Of a stretch of 64,000 nt of DNA, positions 13,001-25,281 are shown piece after piece. The notes under the pieces are model-generated. The model ran no database searches. It had not been told where the DNA came from and saw only the letters and a program-made list of their open reading frames with translations. The first letter of the stretch is position 1; the number at the start of each line of letters is the position of its first letter. The DNA comes from Pelodera strongyloides (lineage: Eukaryota; Nematoda; Chromadorea; Rhabditida; Rhabditidae), in assembly GCA_036852015.1 (NCBI GenBank), contig JAANDG010000018.1, positions 186,001 to 250,000 on the forward strand, written 5' to 3'. The position numbers were made by a program, and so were the translations under genes.

Positions 13001-16000
13001 TTCTTTTTAACACGCATCGCATAGGATAGGCAGCATATTTGTTATATTAATTATTCATAGCGTTTGAATTCAAGAAAACTGAAATTATTACTTGCTCTTT
13101 CCAAGGGTAACATTTTCTCGTCAACACATCCGCTGACACATCCAGCCTTATCAGACGAGCATCTTACTGCACCACACATTACAAGTGCCTTGAGGAGGTC
13201 AGTTCTAAAAAGTGATAAATCCACAATCTTCCTCCAAAACAAACGACTGTTTTTTTCCATACATAATTCGAAATACACAATCCACAAACCAAAAATGGCA
13301 CTCACTGTTTCAGTCGTGCTGCGAGATGCCTCGGGGTGTCATCATGGTTATTACGGATATTAGGATCAGCACCCAGACACAGTAATAACCTTGTTGCCTC
13401 AAGGTTCTTTTTACTGACAGCAATATGGAGCGGTGTGTTTCCAGTTGCATCCGGTGCATTTATATTACAACAGTATGAAGCCAGAGTGACCATCAGACCA
13501 ATATCACCCTAAAAGAGGATTCGATAAGAAAAGGTTTGTTTTCTAGACCATAGCCTTCAACCAAATAGATTGGAAAAATAATAAATGGACACGCATACAT
13601 TTTTCAAGCAGATAAACTACAGCAGCAGCGCGCCATCCTTTGTAATGCTAAACAAAATGCATACCCGATGTGTATACAAATGGAGGGCAGTTTGTCCCGC
13701 GTTGTTTTTCTTGTTTAGATCAAGCTCCTGATGCTTTAATAGGAGAAGGCCCATCAGCGGCACCTAAAACATTGCAAGAGTGCACTTTCAGGTAATTAAG
13801 CAAGCGCGTTGCATGTGTTTTGCGAGGAATAGAAACTTACCTTAAACATTGCCACATGTAAAGCCGTATTTCCCGACTGGTCCACATTATTGAGCAACTC
13901 GGGAGACGACTCGAGGATTGTTTTGATGATGCTGAAACGAATATCATATTAGGTAAGCACTCATGAGCAGTTATAATTACGCGAAAATTCGGTGTACCCG
14001 TGTACCTGAACTAAATAATTAAGCACAATGATAAATAAAATAATAATAAACCTTATACGCTACAAGAGTGTGCTATTTTTCGACGGTAGCTCAATGCAAG
14101 GTTTCAAAGCTTATGACTTGTTCCGCAGAGGTCCTGAACATTAGGCAACGAGTTCCAGATTACAAATTGCTCGACATCTAGGGCCAGGAGTGTTCGCCCA
14201 TGATTTCCTCGCCGGTGGTGGTTTTCACGGGCCGGTGGTGGTTATCACGGGCCAGACTCTAACCCGCGTCGAGTGCGTTAGAGAGGAACACGCTAGCTGG
14301 ACAACCCGGCCCAAATGGATAATATTTTATAAACGTAATAACATTATTGCATGAACCGTTAGCAAAAAAACACTCACTCCGTGTTCTTTCCCTTATTAGT
14401 CATTGCTTCAAACAACGGGTTTCTGCCAGCTGCAGTCATTATAAACTCCGCTCCGAACCGACGAAGTGTAGTCAGGCACCTAAAAGAGACAATCGTTACA
14501 ATGTGCAAAGAATGCCATTAGGAAGTATACTAAGGCATACATTAAGCAAAAGTAAATACTAAACTAAAAGTCTTACCTAGGATTCGCAGCACGGATTGTC
14601 AGCGTTACCGGCGTGTAACCTTCGTAGTTAAGTGAGTTCAGCAAAGGCTTTGTACGCTCATATTCCCAAAGGAGCTGAAACAAGTAATGAAATATAAAAT
14701 TTCTATTGGGCTCTACAAATTCCAGGAACTAGAGAACTATAATCGGACTTATTTATTCTGAACCAGCTTACTTCGAGCATCTGTGAGCTAGCCAGCGAAG
14801 CCCAATGTAGAGCGTTATTTCCCTGTATATCAGTTTGTGCAGGATCGGCTCCCTCCTCCATCATTCTTTTCACAATTCCCAATCTGTTCATTTCGACTGC
14901 CATATGTAGCGGATACTTGCCCTCTCCATGCAGGATCATCAGCATATGCCTGAAAGTGACACAAATGGGATAATAGAAAACTAAACTGCCAAAACCCATC
15001 ATTGCACACATTCGAAGAAAAAAACCTGCTAAAAAAGATGTTATGGAATTGTCTGAACAAATAAGCACATCAAACTATGAGCTCAAACAATATTTGCTGG
15101 CTCGAAGTCTTGGTATCAACAATCTATTGTTGCTAATTGAATGATATGAAGCTTACAATATGAACAATATTTTTGTGCAAGTTATCTGTATATACTTACA
15201 CAATTCACATACAGACCTGCCTTTCTAACAATGAAATTTTCTTTCCAACAATGATTAGGAATATGTTACTTTTCGCGTATTTCGCGTATATTATCTATGA
15301 ATACATTTTCCCTGCTTAATTTTCGAGATAGGTAACATTGACGACCCCCTCACTCCTCTCACGCTTCTGGGAGATTTCAAATAAACGTAAAGACAATTGA
15401 AGTGACTCAGACCGATAAGAGAAAACATTTTGTTGTATCAGCCGTTGCGCATAACGAACGCAATAAAAAAATGCTGATAGTTGCGCAACCGACGGCCTCG
15501 AATTAAAAAAAAGTCGCTGACGCATAAAAGCAAAAGTTGTCGCGTAAACAATGCAATAAAAATTAAGGTATTCGAGGAAAGCGAGACGATGAAATAAGAA
15601 ATTACACAATTGGTAAATTGCATTCAACTCACATAAGCTGATAAAATGAATGGGCTTTGCAAATGCTTTATAAAGTTTAAACACCAAGTTTAAAGACTTA
15701 CTTTTCAAAAGGAATTCCATTCTTGTTCAAGAAGTCGACATTCTCTTCGGTGAAGAGATCTTCTCTATTACAAGCGATCGCAACATGAATCATTCGCCAC
15801 AAGGGAAAATGTCGGAGTTTGTTGATTATTTCCCTCATCGGAACCTTGGGATCAGTTTTTTCGCCTAAACAAAAAAACTATCAGTCTAGGTGGGAGAGAG
15901 AGAACACGACCCTTGATGAACACTGACGTGCTAAGCTATATGTATACAAGAATATGAAAAAGTTAAGCAATGGTGTAAGCAACGAGATTACAGATAGCGA

Positions 16001-17781
16001 ACCGACCTAAAATTGTGAAAAGAATCTGACACTCCAAACATCGTGTACATAGATCAAATGCGTCCTCCTCTCCTTTCTCACCCTTTGAGCGGAAGAGACT
16101 GAAACAAAAAGGACTTACACACAGGTTAAGGCTCAAGTTATTTTCGCATTTTCAGTATATTTCAATTTCAATATATTTTCGCCTTAAAAATAACATGGAG
16201 GGATATTTAAATACCGCCTCTAAAGGAAACCAGACAGCCAAAACTAACCTGTACGCAGTATTATTATCTTTTCTGAATACCAAATGGTACAGTGGGGTTA
16301 CGGGATCGTTCTTTAGACTGCCTTGAACAACTTGAAGCACTGTTGTAGCATCTTCCTTGGGAAAAACCACCTAAACCACAAATCTAGAAATGACGTATGA
16401 ATAATAAGCAAACCAAATATAAAGCTGACTGTTCCAAGATCGGAAATTCACGAAGAACAAAAATAACAATAATCGAGGAAAGAGCATATCATATATGGCT
16501 AGTTGGAAACTAATCAGCAGCTTAATTACAAAAAAGCATACCTTGTGTGCCCTTAGCAGATCACTTGGGAAGTAGACAATTTCATGCGGATCTGACGGTA
16601 TCCAATAATCTTCTCCAAAGATTTGTTCCCGGGCAGAAGTCCACAGTTCACCCAACTTGGAAGAAACTTGAGCTAGCGAGAACAGACTGAAAATAGACTG
16701 ACGGTTTAGCTACGCAAGTATCCAAATATACAAAAAGGATAGAGATGAAAACAGGTAAAATGCCGCTTTCTACAAATTCAACGAGACGGAAATACGATAA
16801 AACGTCCAACCTTGGTTTGGCTGGGCTTTTCTCGGTTGGTGAGGGAGGCGGTGTGGTAACTCCTTCTTCTTCATTACACGCTGCAATGTGTCCAACTGCA
16901 TCTTCAGCAACTTCAAGTGCATCATCAACAATTTCACTTTTATGAAGGCTCTGCGCAAGAGCATCAGCCTGAAAAAAATAAAAATGATTATAATGGTCCT
17001 ATATAAATAACCACACTAAAAGACAATCATGATTCGTATACCACCATATTTACAGCAACTAACGAAATTTACGGGATGCTCGAAAATGTCGTGCAAAAAA
17101 CTTGAAATGAAATGAAGATCGCAAAATGGCAGGGTAACCATTATTAGAAAGAAGCACCTTGTCGATAATGGTTTGCGCGACCGTCATTGCTGGTTTTATC
17201 TCTCCCGTTTCTGAGTCGTATATGTAACCAGACACATTCGATATTTTTCTGTCGTTTAGTGCGTCGTTGGCCACAACCTTAACATCGGTGTTAAATAAAA
17301 TAATTTACAACGACATATACCTGAATGATAACAATTGCATCAATTACAAGCTACAGACAAATTAAATAATCAAGCCCGCAATTGAAAATGTAGAAAGGCC
17401 ACAGAACAAACATTACCAACTGAGTGTGGATGACCAAAGGTTGACTGCGCAAAAAAAATAACAAGTGTATAGGGCAAAGGGCAAAGAACTCAAGAAATAC
17501 TGATAACAAACAACTGGAGTTTTCGGTTATTGCTAGAAACAACCAAGAAAACGACCAGCTGTTTCAGTGCCGCCGTGAGCAAACACTTTCTAATAAGGTT
17601 ACTTGGACTCTGCAAACGCCAGTTCAACAAGTGAAAGAATACATATCACCACTTAGGAATGTTGCACTGATACGGTTCGGAACTGATTATATTCTCAGAT
17701 TAGTCACATAGTAAACATTGGAAAACCAACCTCCGCGTCGTTTAAATCGTAGCCTTGCCGGTGCTGCAGTTGGTTGTTCAT
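10067..17781 (-). CDS. Calcium-independent phospholipase A2 (PLA2G6/PNPLA9-like), ankyrin plus patatin
   Basis: Hydrolyses fatty acyl ester bonds of glycerophospholipids in membrane remodelling. Twenty-four exons join in phase to about 1006 residues: 17781-17731, 17277-17158, 16968-16811, 16686-16542, 16370-16249, 16098-16007, 15864-15702, 14949-14772, 14674-14577, 14479-14378, 13931-13841, 13763-13665, 13508-13306, 13204-13092, 12804-12704, 12541-12419, 12314-12209, 12092-11942, 11619-11501, 11267-11110, 11015-10860, 10737-10642, 10524-10404, 10221-10067. Ankyrin repeats fill roughly residues 283-590 ([20 protein letters not shown] is typical). The patatin domain shows GGGIRG (643-648, oxyanion hole), GTSTG (675-679, nucleophile Ser677) and DGG (805-807, Asp of the dyad), so it should be active. 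Human PLA2G6 has 806 residues; the extra length is an acidic N-terminal extension of low similarity. The start follows a TTTGCAG acceptor by five bases, suggesting trans-splicing. An upstream open exon at 18112-18042 did not join in phase. Confidence 0.93.
14060..14310. repeat. GC-rich insertion in iPLA2 intron with 20-base tandem duplication
   Basis: The intron between exons 13931 and 14378 holds a block much richer in G and C than other introns of the gene. A 20-base unit starting GCCGGTGGTGG is repeated head to tail at 14211-14230 and 14231-14250, differing at one position. The second unit and its continuation (GTGGTTATCACGG, then CTAACCCGCG) recall the D-arm and anticodon region of a tRNA. 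This is probably a decayed tRNA-derived insertion, not a working tRNA. Confidence 0.4.
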
Positions 17782-17788
17782 ATATTCT
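17782..17788 (-). promoter_or_regulatory. Candidate spliced-leader acceptor of the iPLA2 gene
   Basis: Reading the minus strand, TTTGCAG followed by AATAT precedes the chosen ATG (17781-17779). The first exon has no in-phase partner upstream that I can find, which fits trans-splicing to a leader at this site. Confidence 0.4.
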
Positions 17789-18334
17789 GCAAAGCAGAAA
17801 TAATAGGTGAATAAGACGACAATTTCAGGATTGGAAACGGCCACGTAGAATAAGGAAGCAACGAAAATTGGGACTAGAAGGCGTCTTTCTATCATTTGAA
17901 GGCGACAATTCAGTAACACAAGACGTCAAGTCTTTGGTGTTAGTGCATCGAAGTATCCCTATTTTAGTAAAGGGGTGGTCTCTTACGTTGTCGAAATAAA
18001 TGCACTATGATAGTGCACTACGGCGGTACTTACAGCACTTTTTCTGAACGAACCCTCAATATCAATAAATTCTCCGGCGTTAAAAACAGCGTGTCTTTGA
18101 AATAAACCCCTAAGTAAACAAGAAAGGAGAGTGAGGGCAAAAGATTACGAAATTCCAGGGAGAATCATGAAACAGCTGACTACAAATGGTGACTACGACA
18201 TTGTAGTCAGAGTTGGCTCGCCGCCAATATTGTCAATCGTGTGAACGCGGGAATTCAAACGGGTGGTTAAGGAGGATAGTTGCCACGTTGGGGAGTTCAG
18301 CTTATTTGCTTTAGTTTGCTTTATTTTGATTTAC

Positions 18335-18371
18335 CTTATTTGCTTTATTAATGTAAAATAAAGCAAATAAG
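18335..18371. repeat. Perfect 15-bp hairpin in the iPLA2/COG7 divergent region
   Basis: Arms 18335-18349 (CTTATTTGCTTTATT) and 18357-18371 are exact reverse complements around a 7-base loop. A further near-copy of the left arm lies at 18301-18314. It sits between two divergently transcribed genes, so it could act in their shared promoter, or be a foldback insertion. Confidence 0.85.
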
Positions 18372-18634
18372 TATATTTCGTTTCCTATATTGTTTAGTGC
18401 TGAAATGCGCTTCAAATATACGTTTTAGTTCATTTTTATTCGTGAAAAATATGTGAAAAATTATTTTATAAATACAATGTTTATAAAATGTCACTCTTTC
18501 GTTAAACTTCTTTTTTTTCAAAGGCAGTTATGTATTGGTATTGAAGTTTTGGGGTTTTCCCGTTTCTCTGACTCTATTGTGATGTCTGGTTTGTTTTGTG
18601 GGTACGCTTTGATAAGATATTAATAATTTAGGTT

Positions 18635-21600
18635 ATGTCGGATAAGGCATATAGCCTCAATGAGCAATTCCTGACAACACTCCAAGGAAAATCAGCCGAG
18701 GTTTGTTTGTATCTGTGGATGTTATTTTTTTTAATCAAATGGTCTTGTACGTGCAATATATAAATCTTTATTAACAAACAAAACAATAATAATATAGAAC
18801 TAATATTAACAAAGAAAGGTCTTCACAGGTTATCTCCTGCAAGACATCTCGTTTTACACGTCTAACATCTCGTTTTACTCTGTTTCAGGATGTCAAACGG
18901 CTGCTGACTGAGCGACACAACACAGTTCTTTCCACAATTCGAACATTAAAGGAAGGAATTCTCCAGACGCAGACTGACACGGAAAGGGCGCGGCAGAGGT
19001 ATGGTCATAAATTTTTCTTTTTAAGTATTCAGGATAATAGGCCCTTCATTTGTTTTCTAGTTAGTTTTGTAGGCACATTCAATTGAGTCTGCAGGGTAAG
19101 TAATCGTACTTAAAAATTCAGGTTAGATGGTGAGAATCTGCACGATATCGAGCGATCCATCGGTTTACTTTCCCCACCGCTTGTGGAAAACATGAAGACA
19201 TTACGAATGAATGAATCCTCGCTGGCGGGAAATACGGCTGTATTGGAATACGATAATGCCAATTGTAGAGCGTCAAAGTTGCGGAAACTCGTCTCGGTTG
19301 GTGTTGTCTCCTTTTTCTATGTATTTTTTTTTAGCAGAACACATCTTTTTTATGAGCTACAACATTCTCTGTGATTATTTATGTAAGTCGTTTTTTAAAC
19401 GTGTATGTCTTCCAGGCGCGCAAACAACTGGAATCGTCTCTGGAAGCCTTGAAGGAAACATCACGTGAGGATCCAGCTGCAGTATTCAGTACGTTGCAAG
19501 ACCTGAAAACGAGCATTGATACCATTAAGCAGGTATTTACTTTAAAAAATGACTGATTCACATCTCGCAACCTCGAACTAACTGGTGCTACTTAATTATT
19601 TTGCTTTATGTACGTTCCATTCTTAAACTTCGAGTTCTACCCAACAAACTTATAGTCGGTTTGCAGTGCGTTCCCGATGCAAATATCAACGTACGTGAAG
19701 TAGAAGACGCCAAGGATGCGTTCCTTGCATGGCAATCCACTGCTCTCGTCCTAGCAATCGAGCAAAGTGTAATGGACAAAGTCAACGAAATATACAATAT
19801 ATATTCAACACTGGACAGGCGAGATGGTATGCTTCAAATGTTCTCAGCGTTTCCTCATTTTTTATTACCAGGGCAACATCTCACATGTATGCAATTTATG
19901 ACAATTGTTGCAGAATTTGTTCGGGTGTGCATCCAAGCCTGCTCAAATCGCTTCAACTCCCTGCAATTGGACACATCGTCGGTGGAAAAGATGCTAACTG
20001 GCATGTTCTTCGAACTCGAACGACATATTGCTTTCTTCTTCAGGTATCAGTTATCAATGAAACTTCAATTTACACAGTGAGTGATGTAAGTCCACCTACT
20101 TGCGAAACATTGATTATATTTCCAAAGGCTCCGCTTGTGTTTGCATCGCGTTGGTTTTGCTTTTCGAACAACACGTGCAGTTTCGCAAGAGAGGTATACG
20201 TTCGCGGGTTCTGTATCTATTCAAATTCAGGGACAAGAACGTTTTATCTTTGGAAGAATCGACAACTGCGTTTGAGAAGATTATGAGCACAGGGCTCCCT
20301 CATAGTTTTGTCGCCGGTGTACAAGAAATACTCAGTTCAGAAGCCACACCAATCAATTTTCTTATTGATCTAGATAAGGTAAGATTACTCATATTAGCAT
20401 GTCAGCGTTAAACGTTGGTATGCTTCGGATGATGTGTCAACACTTTCACTTAAACCAGTCAATCTAACACAATACATATCAGCTGTTTAGAAACTGGCTG
20501 GCTTGGATAGTACTGCGAAAAAGCTAACGGCTCCAGAAAGTACGATGGAAGCATTCAGAAGGAATGTTCTTCATGCAGTTTCGAAACCTCTATCCAGTTC
20601 AATTTCAAGTCATTTCCTCGCAGTTGTTAACAAGATTAACGTGGTTTGTTCTTTTATGCTTATTGTCATGTTAATCTGATAGAACAACGTTACTTCAGGT
20701 TACATGCCTCTCCGACTCACACATTTAAATATAAATTGTTTTTAGGCCAACGGCAGCTTCAAGGAGCGTCTCGAGTCCTTAGATACCACTGGTCACGATC
20801 TTCTGGTTAAACTCGATGATGTGATGAAAGTTGTGTTGAAAATCTTCCCTCCCAACGATGCCTATGATGTTCTGAGGAAACCATTTGATGTAGGTTTTTA
20901 AGGATATTAATTTATTACTAAACACTAGCCTCGTTTTCCGAAAAGAGTAAAGCTCTGTGTATCTCATTCTGATCTCGCCCTATACTGACATCTACTACTA
21001 AAAAGATTTATCATTTGAGTTGGAAATATGTGTAATATATAGGTTTGCATCGACAACTTCACCGCCAGAGTAAAACCATGGCAGTACCACGTCAAGGGTG
21101 AAAAGGAATCCGAAACAACGAGAAGTATTAACGATTTAGGCAAGGTACGGTTATTCATCTAGCTGTAGATACTCTTGTGGATTGCATGCATCACTTTCAA
21201 ATGTCTTTGACAGTAGTAGCTGTTTGCGTGAGATCTTTGGAACGACTATGACTAGTAAATGTTCGACCATCTTTGTGGTTACTCCATTTTAGCTGATCGA
21301 ATGCTCTGGTGCTCTGTGCATGAGTTTCGCCCGACTGAAATCAATTGCCGAACAAAGTTTCAGTGAGTTGTGCATTGAATTTTCCTGTGTCAAGCTTTCG
21401 CTGTCCCTTACTTGCGTTTATAAGTAGCTCCGATTTGCCAACAAATTTCCTTAGGCAAGTGGTCTTCCCGGTTTATATCATCTTTTTTTCATCTGTACGG
21501 TCAATTTTGGTGAATCCGATGTTTTCCAGCAGGCATGTCTGCCCCTTAAATCATTACATTCTTCTATGTTGAACATATTCAGGTGATGAAAAACAATGTC

Positions 21601-22721
21601 TCGTAAATGATAAGCCAATCAATCGGTGGTGTTCTGGAATTGTTGACAAAACAATGAATCTAGCTGTGAATAGTGTGTGCAGTGGAGTGGAGCAAAGTGT
21701 CGGCAAGATGGTAAGTTAGCCTTGCTAATCGTTACACAAAAGCAATTATTTGATACATCCTTAATACACGGGATTGATTAGCAACTCTGTAGCTGGCTTC
21801 TTGTTTTTGTATGTAAATGTTGTTCCGTGAAGCGTACACAGTTTTTAGTGCCATAAAGAAAAAAACCGTGCTCATTGTCCTTTTCCAATTACCTCGTGGT
21901 CAGTTTAATTATATTTCCGTTCAGCTGTCGGTTCCGTCCACCGTAGACGCAGATATGCCCGCTTTTTCGCTGACACCTTCTGAGTATATCACAACCGTTT
22001 CACAAGACCTGTTGCACATCTTTAATGTGTTCAACACCTTTGTTGCCAGCCCGAATAAAGTCTACGCATTCGGTGTTTGGACGAAGAGAGGAGACGAAGG
22101 TCGGTCTATTCACTGTAAACAATACTCCGCAATAAAGTTTTCTTTAGTTTTGAGAAAGTATGGAAAATAAATGCTGTACTTGAGTTCACTAAATCTGAAA
22201 TAAAACATTATGCTTTTACTAGGAATCACGGATTTAGATTCATTCATGAGAATCGAGATCATGGTCTGTTCCCCGTCGAATAGCTTCAGACATTCATTTA
22301 TCTTTAAACAATCAGCCTAACTGTTCCAGGAGAGTACACATTCCGCTGTTTGATGAACGAAATGGCAACTCAAATATCAAAATCCCTTTCAAAGGTCATT
22401 GGCGATGTCTCAGCTATTTCACGACCACATTGCAAGCAGCTAATAACGGATACACGTGAGTTTTTACCTAATTTTTTTTCGACAATGTTGCGGTAATTTA
22501 TTTCACATTTTGTTTACTTCCCGATTTCTCGAATGACAAGTTTTTTTATTCGTTGGAAGAAGAATTTTGAATTATTGTGTGGATCTAATTTTCAGATTCA
22601 TTTTATTTCAGAATATTTCCTTGATGTGCTTCTCGATATGAGTTTCTCGTGGGGATCCGAGGCTTTACTCAATGAACTGCTTGAAAAGTTGAAAAAGAGG
22701 ACAGAGAAGTCAACAGAGTAA
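18635..22721 (+). CDS. cogc-7: Conserved oligomeric Golgi complex subunit 7
   Basis: COG7 is a lobe B subunit of the COG tether that keeps glycosylation enzymes in place by retrograde transport within the Golgi. Fifteen exons join in phase: 18635-18700, 18889-18998, 19122-19296, 19416-19532, 19667-19826, 19914-20043, 20231-20378, 20491-20643, 20746-20889, 21043-21144, 21293-21362, 21583-21710, 21925-22099, 22330-22455, 22612-22721, giving 637 residues. The N-terminal third is predicted coiled coil. The family mark is DMPAFSLTPSEYI (about 511-523), matching DELPAFSLTPLEYI of human COG7; the C-terminal CKQLITDTQYF..VL matches AKQLATDIDYL..VM. Human COG7 has 770 residues, so this model is short. 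It lacks the usual first residues, and the join 20043/20231 skips a region present in other COG7 proteins. An in-frame TAG just upstream fixes this ATG as the first one; TTTAG four bases before it suggests trans-splicing. An AATAAA lies at 22926-22931. Confidence 0.88.
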
Positions 22722-22925
22722 TCAAATCATTGAACGTATGTACAATACTCTGAGCCACTATGCAATGGACATATTATTGATGAAACATATCTAAACGTTT
22801 TGCTATCTCTCACACATTAATAATTGTTGTTTCCATAACTATATTTTATGTAATTTATTAAATGAACATTCGGGTACGTTTGATTGTCGATAAGGCCTTT
22901 TGCATGATGTTTTTGTTTACTGAAG

Positions 22926-22931
22926 AATAAA
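22926..22931 (+). terminator. Polyadenylation signal of COG7
   Basis: AATAAA lies about 205 bases after the COG7 stop codon, on the same strand. It falls within the 328-base gap to the convergent gene. Confidence 0.5.
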
Positions 22932-23049
22932 ATTTGTATGTGATTTGCTTCATTTCTCATTTTTCATATGCGTCGTTTGCCTTAAAGTAAACGCGACGCT
23001 CTGTATACAAATCAGAATCGATCGAGTGATGACAAGGATGAATAATTTA

Positions 23050-25281
23050 TTATTTTGTAAATTCCGAACCATTTAATCCCCAAAAAATGGATATGGCTAA
23101 CGCGATCACTGCAATTCCGCCAGCGAGACCAACTGCGATATACGCGTATTTGAACTCCACCCTAAACCCAACAAGAGTTAAACAAACAATTGATTTTTTG
23201 GATTTATTGCATATGTTTGCTAAAAAAAATTTGTAGTATCAAGGAGTTGAAAAGATTGCGCTCTGCTAGATTCTCACCCTTTCAATCCCATTTCGGTGCT
23301 AAAATATTCTAGTTGAAGATCGGTTAATCGGCTCTTTATTGGTAGGACGCTTTCCAAATTGAGTATGCTGCAATCGTCTTTGATCAGCTCCAGCACACCG
23401 TTTTTCACCTAAATCAGGCAATGTTTCTCCGGCAAACATAATTTCTTGTAGTTATTTAGTGCGAGTTTTAATCTCAACTGTGGCTAAAGAAATGTAATTA
23501 GAACAAAAAATATGATTAGATGATTACCTCTTGCGGTGTGAGTTCCTGGAACGGCAAAGTGTATGAATCCTGATGTATGAGGCTTAATATATTGCATTCC
23601 TGAGGTGATAAAGCGGGAAGCCGTCTGAATATCGTTGCCTCTAGCCGACGATCTACTGGCCTCTCAACAAGAATTGTTGGTATCTCAGTATTCGAATAGA
23701 CAAGTCGAGCAATATTACGCCAGTGCTCGAGTGGGCATTTCCTTAAGAGATTGCAAAATGAAGCTCATGGTCAGATCATTAATTTAAAATGCATCATTTT
23801 AGGGCATTAATTTCACGGTATTTCTGTCAACTCCTGATCATCAATTAGTACCAGGGATCCGTTATGAACAGTAGATATCTCGCCGAGCAGTTGTCCATTT
23901 TGCTCAGATAATTGTCAAAATCGTCGTGCGTTGTTGGTTTTAGGACTTCATTTTTGTCCACCTCTTTGAGCCACTCAGCGAACATTTCCTAAAAAAATTA
24001 TGCATTTAAAGATAAACGTAAGCCTCCTTTTTAACAAACAAAATATAAATACGAGTTGCTAGTGCGAGCTCCACATACTGAGCAACCGAAGAGAGAAGCT
24101 CCACGGTTTGAAAAATATCAATGGAGACCGCCTTTGCTTTGGCAATCGTGCTACTCTTCTGAATTTGCAATCATATTACGCTTTGGACCAGACGCTTAAA
24201 ACACGTGTCGCGGTTTCAACAACATGAACTATGAACCCTCCTGAGGCAAATAAGATATGAATGCGGACCTCGCAGTGGTCTTTTTTCTGCAGAATAAAAT
24301 TTGGTTTTCCTTCTTATAGTAAAGATAAAAATTTCGGGAATGGACTGATTTTGCGCATCAGCATATAATGTTTACAATTGTTTACGTACAAAATAATTTA
24401 AGCAATAACAAACATGTCGCGTTTAGAGCTGTATTTACAATGTCCACCGTCAGTTTTTTCTTTTACCCCAGAAAGAGGAAAGAAAGCTAACTAAGATAAA
24501 AACATGCAGTTTTTACATACCTTGTTCGTCGGGTCTCCGCCATATTCCTGTGTTGTCCCCGCGGCGATGTACAATATAACCGGCTGCTTTGATTCAACTG
24601 TGCCGTTATAAAACGGAATCGGAATCTTGACCGTATGATAATGATAATGTATAATGTCGTTACCGGAATAATCCAACATTTCATTGTAGTCACGTACCCA
24701 TTGAGGTATCTGAAAAATGCTTATTAGTTATATATTTATTCAGTCTTTTTCAAATCCTTCCATTCTCCCAGCGTCACTTCAATTATGATGTTTTTTCTCG
24801 TGTTGTACCTTTCATGTATTATTTTACAGAATTTGTTATGTTAGTTGGTGTGCGCAAGTATGCCTTATTTGGGCTATGTTACAGTGAAGTGAAATAGTGG
24901 CTTACCCTGGACCTCATCCGTGAACAAACTTTCTTGCATAGCAAGAGGACGATTCTCCCTAATTCCGATTTATGCTCCACAATAGCAACAGTTCGGAAAA
25001 GGGCCTTCTCCACGTCTCTCGTGTTGTTTCGTTGTGATACTCAAAATCCAGGTCTATTTTTTAACTTAAAGATTTAGGACATCTCTTTACGACACCGGTT
25101 TACATGTAGTTCTTTTCATTCTTTATTGGAATGAGACGAGCAAACAATAATTAAGGTTATTTAGGATAAGTTTATGAAACAAACCTTGCACCCGATTTAT
25201 TTCCGTTGCGTTTCCGTCAATTGGCAACGTATAGATTTTAGAAATGCAATAGAGGAAGATAACCGTGGAATAGAGTTTCAT
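23050..25281 (-). CDS. Uncharacterised single-pass type I membrane protein
   Basis: I do not recognise this family. Nine exons join in phase to 396 residues: 25281-25185, 25039-24906, 24709-24521, 24286-24194, 24158-24075, 23988-23852, 23741-23528, 23408-23278, 23161-23050. Residues 1 to about 19 form a signal peptide (MKLYSTVIFLYCISKIYTLP) and residues about 365-389 a hydrophobic, glycine- and alanine-rich membrane segment, with a short tail ending GSEFTK. The lumenal part has possible N-glycosylation sites (NAT, NNT, NGT, NCS) and scattered cysteines, among them a PWKCP motif after a YLLFITD strand. The ITDPWKC arrangement recalls thioredoxin-fold proteins, but there is only one cysteine there, so this is only a hint. 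The gene is convergent with COG7. The donor at 24194 (or 24203) and the acceptor at 25039 are the weakest joins. Confidence 0.75.

Noticed and set aside
18042..18112. Upstream first exon for iPLA2
   Set aside because: It has good splice sites and open frames, but neither open frame matches the phase needed by the exon at 17786. The trans-splice start is simpler.
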